A stretch of DNA of 64,000 bases from assembly GCF_000699445.3 (NCBI RefSeq), contig NC_067196.1, positions 22,585,116 through 22,649,115 of the forward strand, read 5' to 3'. Position 1 is the stretch's first letter. Every line of letters starts with the position of its first letter. The translations under genes and the position numbers were made by a program. This document shows, one piece after another, positions 63,660 to 64,000 of the stretch. Below the pieces are notes generated by a model. It made no database searches. It was given only the letters and a program-made list of their open reading frames with translations, and had not been told where the DNA came from. This stretch comes from Schistosoma haematobium (taxonomy: Eukaryota > Platyhelminthes > Trematoda > Strigeidida > Schistosomatidae).

Positions 63660-64000
63660 GTGAGTATTTATACTTATTTACCCTTTATTTATTATCAGAT
63701 CAAAGTATGATGTGATTTTGAACTTTTGCTGTATATCGCATTGTTTTACGAATTATGATTTCATGAATAAAACTTGGGTGAACACAGTACTGGTTGAAAG
63801 ATGGAATACAGTGGTATGATTTGGCCGAGATCTGTTTATTAACTCAGACTCTAGTGAACTGATGCTAAAGACAAGGCTGTTAGTCAGAAGGTTAGGTTTT
63901 TTCACTCAATAAAATAGCATGAATAAATTTCATAGAAGACTAAAGGATATCGACTTTATAGTTAGGCCACCTCGCCAATAAATTAAGACCAGACTTCTAG
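63660..64000. other. Start of next intron or 3' region
   Basis: No further exon is recognisable before the window ends. Confidence 0.45.

Overview
The window looks like nuclear DNA of a blood fluke (Schistosoma). It is AT-rich and intron-bearing. It carries tRNA-derived repeats that contain a hammerhead ribozyme of the schistosome Sm-alpha type, RTE-like LINEs, and an LTR retrotransposon with the tRNA-Trp primer site and CHCC gag finger of the CsRn1/Kabuki clade. These assignments rest on recognised motifs, not on a database search, and the species cannot be fixed.

Layout. 1-9.3 kb: three copies of one RTE-like LINE. Two are in opposite orientation and share an apparently identical 1,305-bp inverted repeat; the third is internally deleted. 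9.8-18.9 kb: mostly non-coding, with an Sm-alpha hammerhead repeat, a second hammerhead-like family, a 294-bp repeat present twice, and a solo LTR. 20.4-22.3 kb: a 1.9-kb (TATC)n array. 22.6-26.3 kb: a nearly full-length but dead second LINE, possibly SR2/SjR2-like. 26.5-32.1 kb: hammerhead fragments, SINE-like pieces and a (TA)n tract.

33.02-49.02 kb is the most striking part. It holds ten head-to-tail copies of a 1,584-1,586-bp unit followed by an eleventh copy of a 150-bp segment. That segment starts TG, ends CA, is followed by a TGG-starting possible primer site, and recurs alone at 16.2 kb. I read it as the LTR of a gag-only element. The array is therefore [LTR-gag]x10-LTR, a tandem array of a non-autonomous LTR retrotransposon sharing LTRs between neighbours. 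It was probably made by LTR recombination or from a one-LTR circle. All ten gag frames carry the same in-frame TGA codons.

49-58 kb is a nest of LTR elements: a diverged solo LTR, a long LTR relative, and a solo LTR with a GATG target duplication. That solo LTR was split by a 5.2-kb CsRn1-like element on the minus strand with same-length, apparently identical LTRs and a CTAA target duplication. A paralogous copy at 50.5 kb preserves the unoccupied site. 58.5-59.1 kb is a 5'-truncated LINE on the minus strand.

59.4-63.7 kb contains the only likely host gene: three consecutive coding exons on the plus strand of an unrecognised coiled-coil protein. The first intron has received two retroelement insertions that share the LINE tail sequence. 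The gene continues beyond both sides of what I can model.
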